This document shows positions 23,575-33,827 of a DNA stretch of 64,000 nucleotides, piece after piece. The position numbers and the translations under genes are program-made. The DNA lies in the NCBI GenBank assembly GCA_030770425.1, contig JASJFT010000133.1:1-64000 (forward strand), in the 5' to 3' direction. Under the pieces are notes generated by a model. It was not told the origin of the DNA and searched no databases. It worked only from the letters and a program-made list of their open reading frames with translations. The DNA comes from Darksidea phi (taxonomy: Eukaryota > Ascomycota > Dothideomycetes > Pleosporales > Lentitheciaceae). The number at the start of each line of letters is the position of its first letter. Position 1 is the stretch's first letter.

Positions 23575-24222
23575 AGTCTAATAGTAGTATCTTAACTAAG
23601 ACCTATAGGTAAATATTAAATAGTTTAATTATATAATAATTAGAGAACTTTTCTAATTCTAGTACGAAACTCTATTAGTCTCTTCTTTCTCTTACTCCTA
23701 TATTACCGTCTTAATTACTAGGGTATTCGCTAGCTATTCGAATCCTCTATACTCTACTAAGGACTTAAAAAAATAGGTATCTAGATTAGTATTACTAATT
23801 ATCTATTATAGCCTTATATTTTAATTATAAATAAAGGTCTTATTTACCGGAGTTAAGACTATATTACTAGTTAGCTATATTCCTACGTTAATACGGATAT
23901 ACTATACCGAGCGCCTAGAGGAGGACCTCGCTATTAAAGATAAGAAGACGTAATATCCTAGCGCTATCTAGGTCTACTACCCTCTTATTCCCTAACTCTA
24001 GTTCTCGTAGCTTCTTCTTTAAACGTCCCTTCGCTTTCTTAGGAATATCGCCAACGCGGACGATCGTAGTTTAGTAGATAGTATTCGACTTATTACGGGA
24101 GATTGGTCGATTTATCGTACTTCGTATAGTATATAGTATTCTAGACGCTTTAGTAGACGGACGGCCTTTTATACCTTCGTATATAGCTATTTAGTATAGT
24201 AGATAAGTACTACTCCCTTAGT
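23575..24222 (-). repeat. Right arm of ~650-bp inverted repeat
   Basis: Reverse-complement partner of 9,530-10,185. It is mutated over its full length, including the part whose left-arm counterpart (10,016-10,185) is pristine. The arms are 13.4 kb apart and bracket the HET gene at 10,656 and the nested retroelements. Confidence 0.8.
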
Positions 24223-24304
24223 TCGTATTCTTTGGTTCGTATCTCTTAGTTCACATCCCTTCGTTCGTATCCCTTGGTTCGCGTCCCTTGGTTCGTATCC
24301 CTTG
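24221..24304 (+). repeat. 14-bp minisatellite, six units
   Basis: Six head-to-tail copies of a 14-bp unit close to gttcgtatcccttg. The last three differ by at most two bases and the first three are more diverged. It lies exactly at the right edge of island 2, where composition returns to normal. Confidence 0.9.
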
Positions 24305-24545
24305 GTTCCAGTAGTTCCCCTCTTCTATACCCTACCCCCTTCCTCTGGGCCGTATAAGCGTGTTAAGGCTCGTATCAGATAAAGCTAGTATTGGCTACCC
24401 ACTATTCCACGGGCCGACGTCAAGCGTTCCACTCTTTTCATGTACAGTTGAAATTTTAGTACTAGTCTTCAGATATATGTAGTTTATCGTTGAGTAGAAA
24501 ACTCCCCTATAATAGTATAGTTGCGCAATATAGCTTTTCCTCAGG

Positions 24546-24578
<33 letters not shown>

Positions 24579-26015
24579 AATAGTAAAAGTAAGAAGTAAT
24601 AATTAGCTATAAGGCTACGAGGCGCGCTCGATATATATAGGGCCGCCATCCTAGCTAGTACCTCTAATCGGGACGATTATCTATTCTAGCTAGTATAGAA
24701 TTGCCACATAATCGTAACGTAATCTAATAGAGGACGGCTACCAGCCGCAAAGCGGGATTATGGCTGTCACTCCTATGGCTGTACAAAGTCTTCGGGCCGA
24801 CGTATGCCCCGCAGCCTTGCGATCAAATCTACTCCCCGTCAACCAGCTCACCTCTTGTAGATTCGCGAAAACCACGACAAACAGCGAGAACTCAATTCTT
24901 GGAAAACCCTATTACAAAAGTATCAAAACACCTCTGCTAGTGGCCGCAACAGTCCCTACAGGCCATTACGCGTCCCTCCGCGTCGATTTGGCACCTGTAT
25001 GGTCGCCGTTGCGGCCGCGGCAGGGACAGACCGATAAAATCCGCGAGCAAGCTACACAATATGACACGTCTATCGAACGTAGTAACACGAGAGCGACGAT
25101 AGAGCCCAAATACCTCTTTAGCGTAGTTACAACATATAGTATACAATTACTGATGGGTTTCCTGGTCAGCCCATCGTTAACTAACAATGTTTGCGACGTC
25201 CCGTATTGACGAGCCCTCGGACTGAACGGTATCACCTTACACGAACCACCTTATAGATACCCGGTACGCTACTATCGGTGCCACACAATACTACAGATTA
25301 ATAGATAGTCTCGTCTATTGTCGCCCCTTACCCGTGTCGAAGGAGTGGCGCCCCCTCGACACACCCGACAAGGTCTGAGGAGATTCGCGCGAGAGCTCTC
25401 ATGCTTAGTAGTTCTGACGGCGCGCTCTCGCGGAGCTGCGTCGCGACGAAATGCTGCTGCCGCTGCGCTCGGCGGCAGATTATACCACAAAACACGGCTA
25501 CATAGGAACCTAGTGGGCAGCTTTACAATACCAAATAATAACGAAATTTAGAGAATATATCCTAAGCCCTGAGGGTATGAGGGCAAGCTAGTATAAACGC
25601 GGAATGAATACTAGGGGGAGACTGAAGGTATCGCGGCCGTAATATACGAGGTAGAGCGCCTCTACGAGCCTTAATACAATGGTAAAGAAAAATAATACTT
25701 TATGTATGGTATATAGATAGGAATGGTAATTAAGGAACAAATATATAGGCAGATACGTTACTTCTTAAGGCGAATGTACGTAGTCGTAAATAGAAGCTAG
25801 ACCATAAGCGGGGGCAAGGGGACAGCTGGTCACACTTTTGGTGTGGTGAAGTGGGGCCTGCTGATTCGTTCGGCAAAGCGTCGGCTGTTCGCCAAACCTC
25901 TGCATCCGGGCACAGCTGCAAAATTGCGGCTCAAACCGAGTAGGAATCAATCAATCAATCAATCAATCCACCTTTCACTTAACACCATCACCTGGCGCGT
26001 CTAATATCCTGCACA
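24305..26015. other. Intergenic region with poly(A) tract and AATC microsatellite
   Basis: Balanced composition with no gene I can support. It contains a run of 29 A at 24,546-24,574 and six AATC units at 25,945-25,968, 48 bp before the next gene. Open frames at 24,760-25,209 (+) and 25,318-25,551 (+) have neither recognisable domains nor convincing context. Confidence 0.6.
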
Positions 26016-28082
26016 ATGGAGTCGCTGTACGACCCTCTACCAGCGCGCCAGAATCCGCACATACGACTGCTTACGCTACTGCCGGCCAAGTCTGAAGCAG
26101 ATCCTATTCGCTGCTCTATCACACCATTCGACTTAACGACCGCACCGGCATTCGAAAGTCTATCGTACTGCTGGGGAGACGTTGCGCAAAAGAAGCCCAT
26201 AGAATGCAACAAGCGCCCATTTCAAGTCATGAATAATCTGTATTCAGCCCTCCAGCATCTGCGATATAAGGACGAGGAGCGCATACTATGGATAGACGCG
26301 ATATGCATCAATCAGGAAGATTGGGACGAGCGTTCGGCTCAGGTGGTCATCATGCGCGACATCTACCGGCGCGCAGAGCGTGTGCTGGTCTGGCTGGGAC
26401 CCAGCGCGGACGGCAGTGAGTTAGCGTACAACACGCTGCGGAGGATGAGCGAGTACTGGCCGGAGATGATGGAGCGCTGGTCGAAAGACCGGATGAGCGC
26501 CCTGAAGCTGGGTCCTTACAGGAAGACGCTGCAGCGGTTGTGCGGATCACAAGGAGTGGCGCAAAGCGACGACATCGAGACCGATGAGCGCTTCCAGCTC
26601 CAGCCGCGGGAGATCGCCGCGTTGCGCGCGGTGCTCGAACGGCCCTGGTGGATGAGGCTCTGGGTGATCCAGGAGGTCTGCGTTGCGACAGCTGTGACGA
26701 TGATCTGCGGTCACGACACCATGTCCTGGGACGATCTCTCCTCTGGCTACGTCGTCGCGATGGGGGCAGGAGGGATGATGGCACGCATCGGCATAACGAC
26801 TTGGAGTGCATGTTGCAGAGATCTTTACCAATTAAAATTCACATTTGATAGAATGCAGCAAGAGAGGAAGAATTCGGCGGGGACATCGGCCGATCCCCCG
26901 TCTTTGCGGAGATTTTTCGGGACAATTAATATGCGTTGGTTGACGCGTATTGCGTACACTTTCAAGGCCTCGGTACCGCACGACAAGATCTATGGCATCG
27001 TAGGACTAGTGGATCTACACCCCCACGAAGAAGGTCTCTCAATTGTGCCAAACTACGAGCTTTCAGTGGTCGAGTGTTATCAGAACGCGGCTTTGACTAT
27101 CATGCTACGATCTGGTAGCTTGGGGGTGCTTGAGGACGTTGCTCGTGTGTTAGCGACGCAATCCCGATTGGAAGGCCTTCCTTCATGGGTTCCGGACTGG
27201 AGCTTTGACCTATCCTCGACCTGGGAAGGCGCCTCATGGGGCCCGGCGAGTCCGTTTGCGGAGCACCTGGCAATCGGGGTGATGTCGACTGCACTCACGC
27301 AAGAAGAGTTGCTCTTCAATGCTTGTGGAGAGAATGAGCGATGCCATCCGAGGGTGGTGGATGGATCCGTACTCGTGCTCGAGGGTCACGTCGTGGATAC
27401 TGTAGCGTTATCTGGTCAAATCCTCCATGGTCAATTAAAAAACGATGACGAAGACAAGTGGAGGCGCTTCGGCGAAGAACGAACCAGCAGCTCTCTTTTT
27501 CAGCAGCTCCGCCTCTTTGTCAACACCTGTCTTCGCGTCAGTGTCTTTGTGACAGCACTGCTGAGCTGGGAAGATCTAGCCTTTGCAGACCTTACACATA
27601 GAACGAAGACCGAGAACGAGACTTTTCACGAGGTCATTCAAGCGGGTGACTACATCCAGGGCCTGGATACGTCTATTCAAATATATGAAAAGAATTGGCG
27701 CTTGTTGAATACCTGGTTGCGTCGTTTGGCTTTTCTGCAGATCTTTGGGCGGGGTGCCGGGACACTTACAGTATACAACTTGGTTCTGGGTTTCGTTTCT
27801 TATCTTTCCTTCACGCGTTCTAGGTCAAAATCTCATCTGGTAACACTACTAGGCAGTATGGAGGGATGTAGGCTTGCGCGAACAACGAGCGGACGCTTGG
27901 CGAGGATACCGCATAGTGCTCGGGTCGGTGATAGCATCGCGTTGCTACGTGGGGGGAAATACGCTTCTGTGATAAGGCCGAAAGGACGCAGATGGGAGAT
28001 GGTAGGAGCAGCGTACGTGGCCGGCATCATGCACGGTGAGGCATGGCAGCCAGGTGGAGTCAAGGAGATGGAGTTCATATGA
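26016..28082 (+). CDS. HET-domain protein
   Basis: Single-exon gene of 688 residues. It opens with the canonical HET leader (IRLLTLLPA at 16-24). The HET domain runs from about residue 46 (FESLSYCWGD) through ILWIDAICINQEDWDERSA (90-108) and DIYRRAERVLVWLGPS to WWMRLWVIQEVCVA (about 205-220). This is the complete classical signature. The C-terminus carries the usual SWVPDWS block and a VIRPKG segment before a short tail. HET proteins act in heterokaryon incompatibility or pathogen-responsive cell death. It shares the domain with the gene at 10,656 but lacks the hydrophobic N-terminus, and the two are clearly different paralogues. The start is chosen at 26,016 because the conserved leader follows at once. 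Confidence 0.92.
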   Translation: MESLYDPLPARQNPHIRLLTLLPAKSEADPIRCSITPFDLTTAPAFESLSYCWGDVAQKKPIECNKRPFQVMNNLYSALQHLRYKDEERILWIDAICINQEDWDERSAQVVIMRDIYRRAERVLVWLGPSADGSELAYNTLRRMSEYWPEMMERWSKDRMSALKLGPYRKTLQRLCGSQGVAQSDDIETDERFQLQPREIAALRAVLERPWWMRLWVIQEVCVATAVTMICGHDTMSWDDLSSGYVVAMGAGGMMARIGITTWSACCRDLYQLKFTFDRMQQERKNSAGTSADPPSLRRFFGTINMRWLTRIAYTFKASVPHDKIYGIVGLVDLHPHEEGLSIVPNYELSVVECYQNAALTIMLRSGSLGVLEDVARVLATQSRLEGLPSWVPDWSFDLSSTWEGASWGPASPFAEHLAIGVMSTALTQEELLFNACGENERCHPRVVDGSVLVLEGHVVDTVALSGQILHGQLKNDDEDKWRRFGEERTSSSLFQQLRLFVNTCLRVSVFVTALLSWEDLAFADLTHRTKTENETFHEVIQAGDYIQGLDTSIQIYEKNWRLLNTWLRRLAFLQIFGRGAGTLTVYNLVLGFVSYLSFTRSRSKSHLVTLLGSMEGCRLARTTSGRLARIPHSARVGDSIALLRGGKYASVIRPKGRRWEMVGAAYVAGIMHGEAWQPGGVKEMEFI

Positions 28083-29719
28083 ATAAGAGAAGACAGACGT
28101 CGTACGTGCTGGGAGGAAAATGTGTATAAGCAGACATTGACATTGAGCGTGTGGGTCAAGATCGACGGCAGACCTAGCTATACAGGGTCAATACATACCT
28201 TCCACAAAAGAGAAAAGGTTAAAGCTCAATTTAGGATAACACATGAAGGACGTGACCCTGGTTGCACCGGATGCAATAGCAGTACGAGGCGTTGTGTCAC
28301 ATGCAAGAAACATGACTGGACAAGATACTGAATAGTACATTATAGAAAGAAAATCGGCAAACTCTGTATTTCGGAGGTGATTCAAAGCTGTGGTCAATGT
28401 AAGGCTGTCTCCGCACTAAACTTGAATCGAGACCCTATATCCATTTGCGCGCCAGTCTCAAATCAAGAAGGTAAAAACTGGTACAGACACCATGTATGAC
28501 CTGTCTTTCAAAAGTCTGTGTCAATAATCGATCTGAAGGTAAAAGAAATCAACCGCTCAGCAAGTAATAGGCGTAGCAAGCAGATTGTCTCTAAAGCGGC
28601 AGGCCAGAGGTAGCACAAAAATAGCATAGTAGTACAGTAGTTCGCTTAGCAATCATTGTAAGGTACAACCTATGTGAGATGGTACTTGTAGTTGCCACCG
28701 CTAGTAGGGCGGACGGCCGAGCCGCACCGGCACTCTACAAGAGGTGAGCTAGTTGATGGGTGCCAGAGAGATAGCCAAGTTTGAACGCAAGACTGCGGTC
28801 GGCCCGCTTGCTAGATTTTGCACAGCCACAGGTCTGATAGCCACAATATTGCGTTACGATTATGTCACAATCTTGCGCTAGCCAAAATTGGTAACCATTC
28901 CGATCGGAGGTATAGCCTAGTGTAGCGACCCTATATAAATTAAGCGTCCCTCGTAGCCTTACGGCCGATAATAATTTCTTATTCTTATCAAATCCGAAAT
29001 TTTAGGGAAGCTTATAATCGCACACGGGTATATCGTACCAGTAATACCCATAAAATACGTATTCACGGTCCTCGAAACTTGTAATCCTGAGCACTCCCCG
29101 TGTATAAGTTCCGGGGCCCGAAGACGCCGGCGCCCACGCTTGCGGCCCACCTTTACTACCGTTGCGGGTGGTGGTTACGGGTAGTGGTTATGGCTCGGAA
29201 ACCAAACTCGTGGGTGAGGAAATCAAAATTCGCCTATACGTAATATATCCTATAAATTTTATAAACTATAGCCCGTGAGGTTAGTGATGTCGCAGGTGGA
29301 AGAGCTAGCTATGTGAATCGATGGAGCGATCGATAAGACTATTAAGGATAGAGGATAGATGATAGAGAGTACAATAGTCCATTTTTATAGGATATAGGAT
29401 AGGTAGTAGATTATATTTTCTACTCCAGAGTCTAATAGACTACTATCGCTACTACTTAATATTGTAGTATATACTATACTCTTTGGGTTATTTCGCGAGT
29501 GTGACAACGCGATGGCTGCTACTCATTTCATAGAATCTATAATAGTGTAAATTGATTGGTTATTAGTAAAACAAACGTCTACAACGTAAGTGCTGTCCTT
29601 CAATTTGTATATTGCTGCGCTGGTTCCTCGCTTCGCAACAAGGGACTTTGGTTCTCTTGCTTGCAAGTTTGATTCCCGACCGAACACCTGTAACCATCAC
29701 CCGCATACTATACCGCAGT
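28083..29719. other. Intergenic, no gene supported
   Basis: Mixed composition with a moderately AT-rich part (29,200-29,480). A 45-bp segment at 29,484-29,528 is repeated near 41,515. No coding signal could be supported on either strand. Confidence 0.6.
29484..29528 (+). repeat. 45-bp dispersed repeat, copy 1
   Basis: Matches 41,515-41,559 with only a few substitutions across the core gcgatggctgctactcatt. Origin unknown, possibly the remnant of a transposable element. Confidence 0.7.
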
Positions 29720-30690
29720 CTACAATCGCTGTAGCTGCCGAATGGCTCCCGTGGCAGCAAATGTCCCGAACGTCACCGACGCCACCAGGATCTTGCCTAT
29801 GGAGCTGCAGTCGCCGCCCGCAAAGCAGCCCGGCTCCGTCGTCTCGTTGAACGGCTGACCTACTTTCAATGCGGCCCTAAGCGGCGGCGGCGCCTTCTCA
29901 AGCTTCAACTTCCCGGCGAAGCCGAGGTCCGAAGCCGTGCGTAACTCCGCCGCCGCCATCGAACTCGATGGTGACCTGGGAGGCGGTGGGTTCCTTGATG
30001 AGGCGCGCAATGGGGCGGTTGTCGTACGACACACGGTCGCTGAGGATGGCTGTCAAGCCTTGGAGTTTGGCAGCGACGTCGGGGGCGCCATTGGTGTAGA
30101 CGACGACCTATTTGGAGAGCTGCAGGGCGCTGCGGATGAGGCCATTGGTGATGGGCGGCACCTGGGCCACGAGCTCGATGGCCAAAACCCCGACCGACTC
30201 CTGTCCGCGGTCCTCGTAGCCGTGGCAGAAAAGGCAGTGGAATCTAGACCATCGTCAGTCTCTCGCGCCGCTGGGCGGGCCTCTGGGGCACCTCACATTC
30301 CCTTGATCCAGCACTCATGGTAGCCTGGAATGTTGGGCAGCACGTCCTTGACGCCCACAGCCAGAATCAGCTTCTTGCCTACCCACTTCTCACCCGTCGC
30401 ATCCTCGGCCTGGAAATCCCGCTCGCAGTCTTTTCGACGTCGATGACTTTGCGGTCTACAAACCGCACGAAATCCCCGTACTGTTGCTCCAGCTCCGCCC
30501 TGGCCGCCGCACGGTACTCATTGGGATTCTTGTGGTCCCAGGTGGGGAACATGTGCATGTGCGGCGCTTCGGCATTGCGGTATACGCCCGAGTCGAAGAC
30601 GGTCGTCTTGTAGCAGTTGCGGGAGAGGCGCAGGGCGGCGGCCAAGCTAGAGGGTCCGCCACCGACGATGATGACGTCGACCGAGGCCAT
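29720..30690 (-). pseudogene. Thioredoxin-reductase-like flavoprotein (pseudogene)
   Basis: The minus strand starts at 30,690 with MASVDVIIVGGGPSSLAAAL, a Rossmann FAD-binding fold. It continues with FDSGVYRNAEAPHMHMF and the redox-centre context CLFCHGYEDRG (codons near 30,210-30,236). This resembles the GliT-type disulfide oxidoreductases of fungal epidithiodioxopiperazine clusters and related NAD(P)/FAD enzymes. A plausible 53-bp intron lies at 30,244-30,296. The gene is broken three ways: a frameshift near 30,414-30,425, an in-frame TAG at 30,108-30,110, and a second frameshift near 29,955. The C-terminal part (FAGKLKLEKA... to QLQRL) is still readable, with stop at 29,720. It lies head to head with the NRPS-like relic. 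Confidence 0.8.
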
Positions 30691-30944
30691 TGTGATGGTT
30701 CTGAAGAGCCGGAGCTTGGGGAGGAAATGGGGTAGTGGGAAGGGGGAGAGACACGGTTGCAAAGGCAATTGTGCTTATGGCGCCATGGTGTAGCTATCCA
30801 ACATATGCAAGTGGAAGTGAAGCAAACGAAGCGCCGACTGCCGACCGGGGAGATGCAGTTCCAACGTTGCACGGCAATCTTTGCTTTGTCTGCTGTGCCG
30901 CACACGCCGGAAAACCATGGCCCTCTCTGGGCTGGAGCTCTCGT

Positions 30945-32800
30945 AGCTTACCGACGACCATCTGAGCAACGTCGCAGTCGTCCACGACCATCGCACCCTC
31001 ACTTACCAACAATTCCACCGCCCAATCTCAGATATTGCGAAAGGACTTTGGATTAATAACGTCCGTGCAGGCGATCGAGTCGTGCCGCTCACCACACGGT
31101 GCCTGGAGATGGCCATTTTGTTCGCCAGCGTGCTGAAAGCGAGCGCTTGCTACGTTCTTCTAGACATGGAAAGCCTGGCTGCAGAGCGGACCAGACAGGC
31201 TATCGGGCGTGTGAATCCGGCCTCTGTAGTTAGCAGCACACGCCATGTCGTCACCGGCCATTCTGTCTGTGGCTTTCATCGTGTATTGGAATCTGGGAGC
31301 GAGGTCGCACATAACCTCCTTCCGGCGATCCAAACAAGGCCCGTGGATCTTGACTACATCATCTTGACTTCGGAGGTTACATATACGCCAAAGGGCGTCA
31401 TGGTTTCTTGTCGAGCGCTTCCAAACTATGTGTGATAAAGTCAATCAGACACGCCCTTCAATATCGGCGTTACTCGTGACGATACAGTCCTCTGCACTTT
31501 GTTTCCCTGCATTTTATGCTATGGCCTCGGTCTCAATGTCAATCAAATTCCTCAAGAGACACAGCTTGCACTGGAGCAATCTTTTTGACCCTCCACAGTG
31601 GGGGTATCACCCTCATCAGTTGTTCCGAAACCCTAGAATCGGACCTTGAACAGTACATCACGCTCCCCGCTCTCACTCAATACTCCGCGCCCTCACCTCA
31701 CCCGCTCGCTACCCTGGACTGTGAGCAATCTTTCTTGGCGCGAAGCTCCGAGGTATGACTTGGTTCGAGCCTGAGCTACCCCTCAGTGCGCCATCTTTAA
31801 CTGCTATGGCCAGAGCGAGAGGACACGCGCCTTACTGATATCAAATCTTCTGCCCGATAGCCCTATCGGTCACGGCTTGCCCATGCAGAACAGCACCGTG
31901 CTTTTGGTAGAAGATGAAGCGGGAGGCATCGAGGGCGGGATCTGGATATTAGGCCCCGGGCTTGCCAGTGGGTACCTGGATGATGCAGGACTGACGGCAA
32001 CGAACTTTGTCGAGCTCGGGGGGGCGTTACTACCGCACGGGAGATTATGTGCAGAAGAAAGACGGACGGCTTCATTTCCTCGGGCGAGGCGATAGCGTGG
32101 TCAAGAGTCGCGGCTTCCCCGTTACCTTGGATATAGAAGTTGTTCCGGCACTCTTGATCAGGAGGGTACATTTTCTGCTATTGCTCTACACCACCAAGGA
32201 CGGCTGTATAGATTTGTTACTCCAGAGTCAGATGTGCCCCCACGAGGTCTGGTGTTAATATACAGGACCGGTTTGATATCTTCGTCGTACCAGACATTAT
32301 CGTGCATATCGAACGATTCGCGCTGACGCAAAACGGTGAGGTTGATTTAGGCGTTCCGCGCGGAATGGCTTCGAGGGAAAACGCCTCGTCCCTGGAATAG
32401 CATCTCAAGTCGACGACGAGTTCAGATGTACTCAAATATGCGGTACGGGAAAGTCTAGGTTTGCAAGGGCGTCAAATCGGAATCGGGGCTTTCTTCCTAT
32501 ATCTTGGACGGAACTCGTTATCAGCAATCCGGCTTTTGTCGATACTGCACGAGCACAGCTTCTCGGTCTCACTTTCGACACTCCTTTCTCGAGCGGATAT
32601 TAAAACCACCCCAAAAGGTGCACTACCTTGGATAGTACCAGCGGTACCGGATGAAGAACCAGATTACATGCATGGTGCGCGGCTAGTGATTGGTTATCCG
32701 TACAAGATGAGGCTGCAATGTCTCGGGTGCGTGTCCGGACATGCAGCAGGAGCAGTGCAGCATTTTATTCGTGTCACAATGTATGTTGACTATTAGAGCT
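30945..32800 (+). pseudogene. NRPS-like adenylation-thiolation gene (pseudogene)
   Basis: Pieces of an adenylation domain appear in order but in shifting frames. VVHDHRTLTYQQF starts near 30,970. The core-3 region near 31,363-31,404 reads TSEVTYTPKGVMVS, with TSG-TTG damaged. NCYGQSE (core 5) is near 31,798, then WILGPGLASGYL (core 6) near 31,940, YYRTGDYV (core 7) near 32,027 and a core-8-like GRGDSVVKSRG near 32,080. A thiolation domain follows with LGRNSLSAIRLL near 32,503, its Ser being the phosphopantetheine site. Frames break near 31,435, 31,650, 31,760, 32,010-32,030 and about 32,255-32,460. Sequence to about 33,120 may be the end of the same gene but is not identifiable. Such enzymes activate an amino or aryl acid in secondary metabolism. 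Confidence 0.8.
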
Positions 32801-33437
32801 AGGGCCAAGGCTGACCGGGTGGGTTGCACGAGCGCAATATCAGGAGCTTGTTGTTCATCAAAGAGAAGAAATTGAAATGCAGGGTGAATGGCAGCGTTTC
32901 CAGAATTTGGCCATACGTCAAGGCCAACTTTGCACGCGGCATGGCCCTGGTATGGTCACCCCGAGCCACATGTTATGGAAATGCATCGTCCTATACCAAG
33001 GCGGGTTTGGGAAAAAGTAGATCTACTCTTTCCCAAACGCCCCGCCCTTGCCTTTGCTCTAGAACTTTGGGGCATTTATGTGGCTTTCGACGGACTTTTG
33101 TACAGAGTGAACTGCATTGTGTAGTGCTTGGTAAACCCCCCTCCCCCCCTCTTCTTTAAAAGCGCTATAAATGTTGAAACTTGTGAGATGTTCCTTTACT
33201 GAGATGAAGGCTATTCACAACCGAAGATCATACACCTACCTCAATAACCCCTGTCTATCAGGTGACTGAAAAACAAGCGACAGGCGCTCGAGCCTATACA
33301 TTTAGCATTCCGGCCCCGCTACGGTTCTAACCATCAACAACCATCTCTCTCGCGCTCTCAGACCATTATACGCTTGGTTTATCTGTACTTTCCCTTTCGG
33401 CTGGAAAGCTGACCCATGTACACAGAAAGTTCCAGCA

Positions 33438-33827
33438 ATGCCATTTCAAGCCCCGGACGGTACCTGGTCTGACGATAGAATGTACTATCGTTCGGGCGAT
33501 CAATGGCTTCTTCGCACCCAAACCACTAGCACGTCGAGCCAGCAGAGTGAAGCAACACAAAAAAACGCAGCACAGCAGCCCTCATTCGCAGGGTGCACCG
33601 CGAACCCTTCGTCCTTAACCGCCGCCCTGGAGGCGTTTCCGCGGCACTCCACCGAGGCTTATCAACAACCTCCGCAGTTGGTATTCGGAACAAAACGGCA
33701 GACGCCGGGCAAGCCAGCTGTTCCGGCGATCACCTTGGACCCAAATTTTAGGGCTGCAGCTTCGGAAGACAGGATGATTTGGGGCTTTGTGCAAGCCATG
33801 GACATGATGGCAAGTGGCCAGGTTTAG
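33438..33827 (+). CDS. Small hypothetical protein
   Basis: ATG-initiated frame of 129 residues, beginning MPFQAPDGTWSDDRMYYRSG, with a Gln/Ser/Thr-rich middle and no recognised domain, signal peptide or membrane segment. It stands alone between the NRPS-like relic and a gene-poor stretch. It could be a genuine small gene or chance. Codon use is not obviously different from true genes nearby. Confidence 0.3.
   Translation: MPFQAPDGTWSDDRMYYRSGDQWLLRTQTTSTSSQQSEATQKNAAQQPSFAGCTANPSSLTAALEAFPRHSTEAYQQPPQLVFGTKRQTPGKPAVPAITLDPNFRAAASEDRMIWGFVQAMDMMASGQV

Larger units (their letters stand above)
13377..24210. repeat. RIP-saturated AT-rich island 2
   Basis: Same signature as island 1: very AT-rich, CA and TG almost absent, no useful open frames. 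It begins immediately after the HET gene stop and fades out around 24,060-24,220. It contains a nearly complete dead chromovirus, an older repeat pair around it, a repeat shared with island 1, and the right arm of an inverted repeat. The parts 21,600-22,280 and 22,500-23,570 hold no domain I can name. Confidence 0.9.

Noticed and set aside
1..24222. Giant cargo transposon (Starship-type) carrying the HET gene
   Set aside because: No tyrosine-recombinase captain or typical cargo gene is visible. The inverted repeat and gypsy relics explain the structure more simply.
24395..24649. Open frame on the minus strand through the poly(A) tract
   Set aside because: Driven by a 29-base homopolymer read as poly-Phe. 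No domain and poor context.
24760..25551. Open frames between island 2 and the second HET gene
   Set aside because: An ATG-led frame of 149 codons exists, but the peptide has no recognisable motif and overlaps open frames on the other strand, so I could not support a gene.
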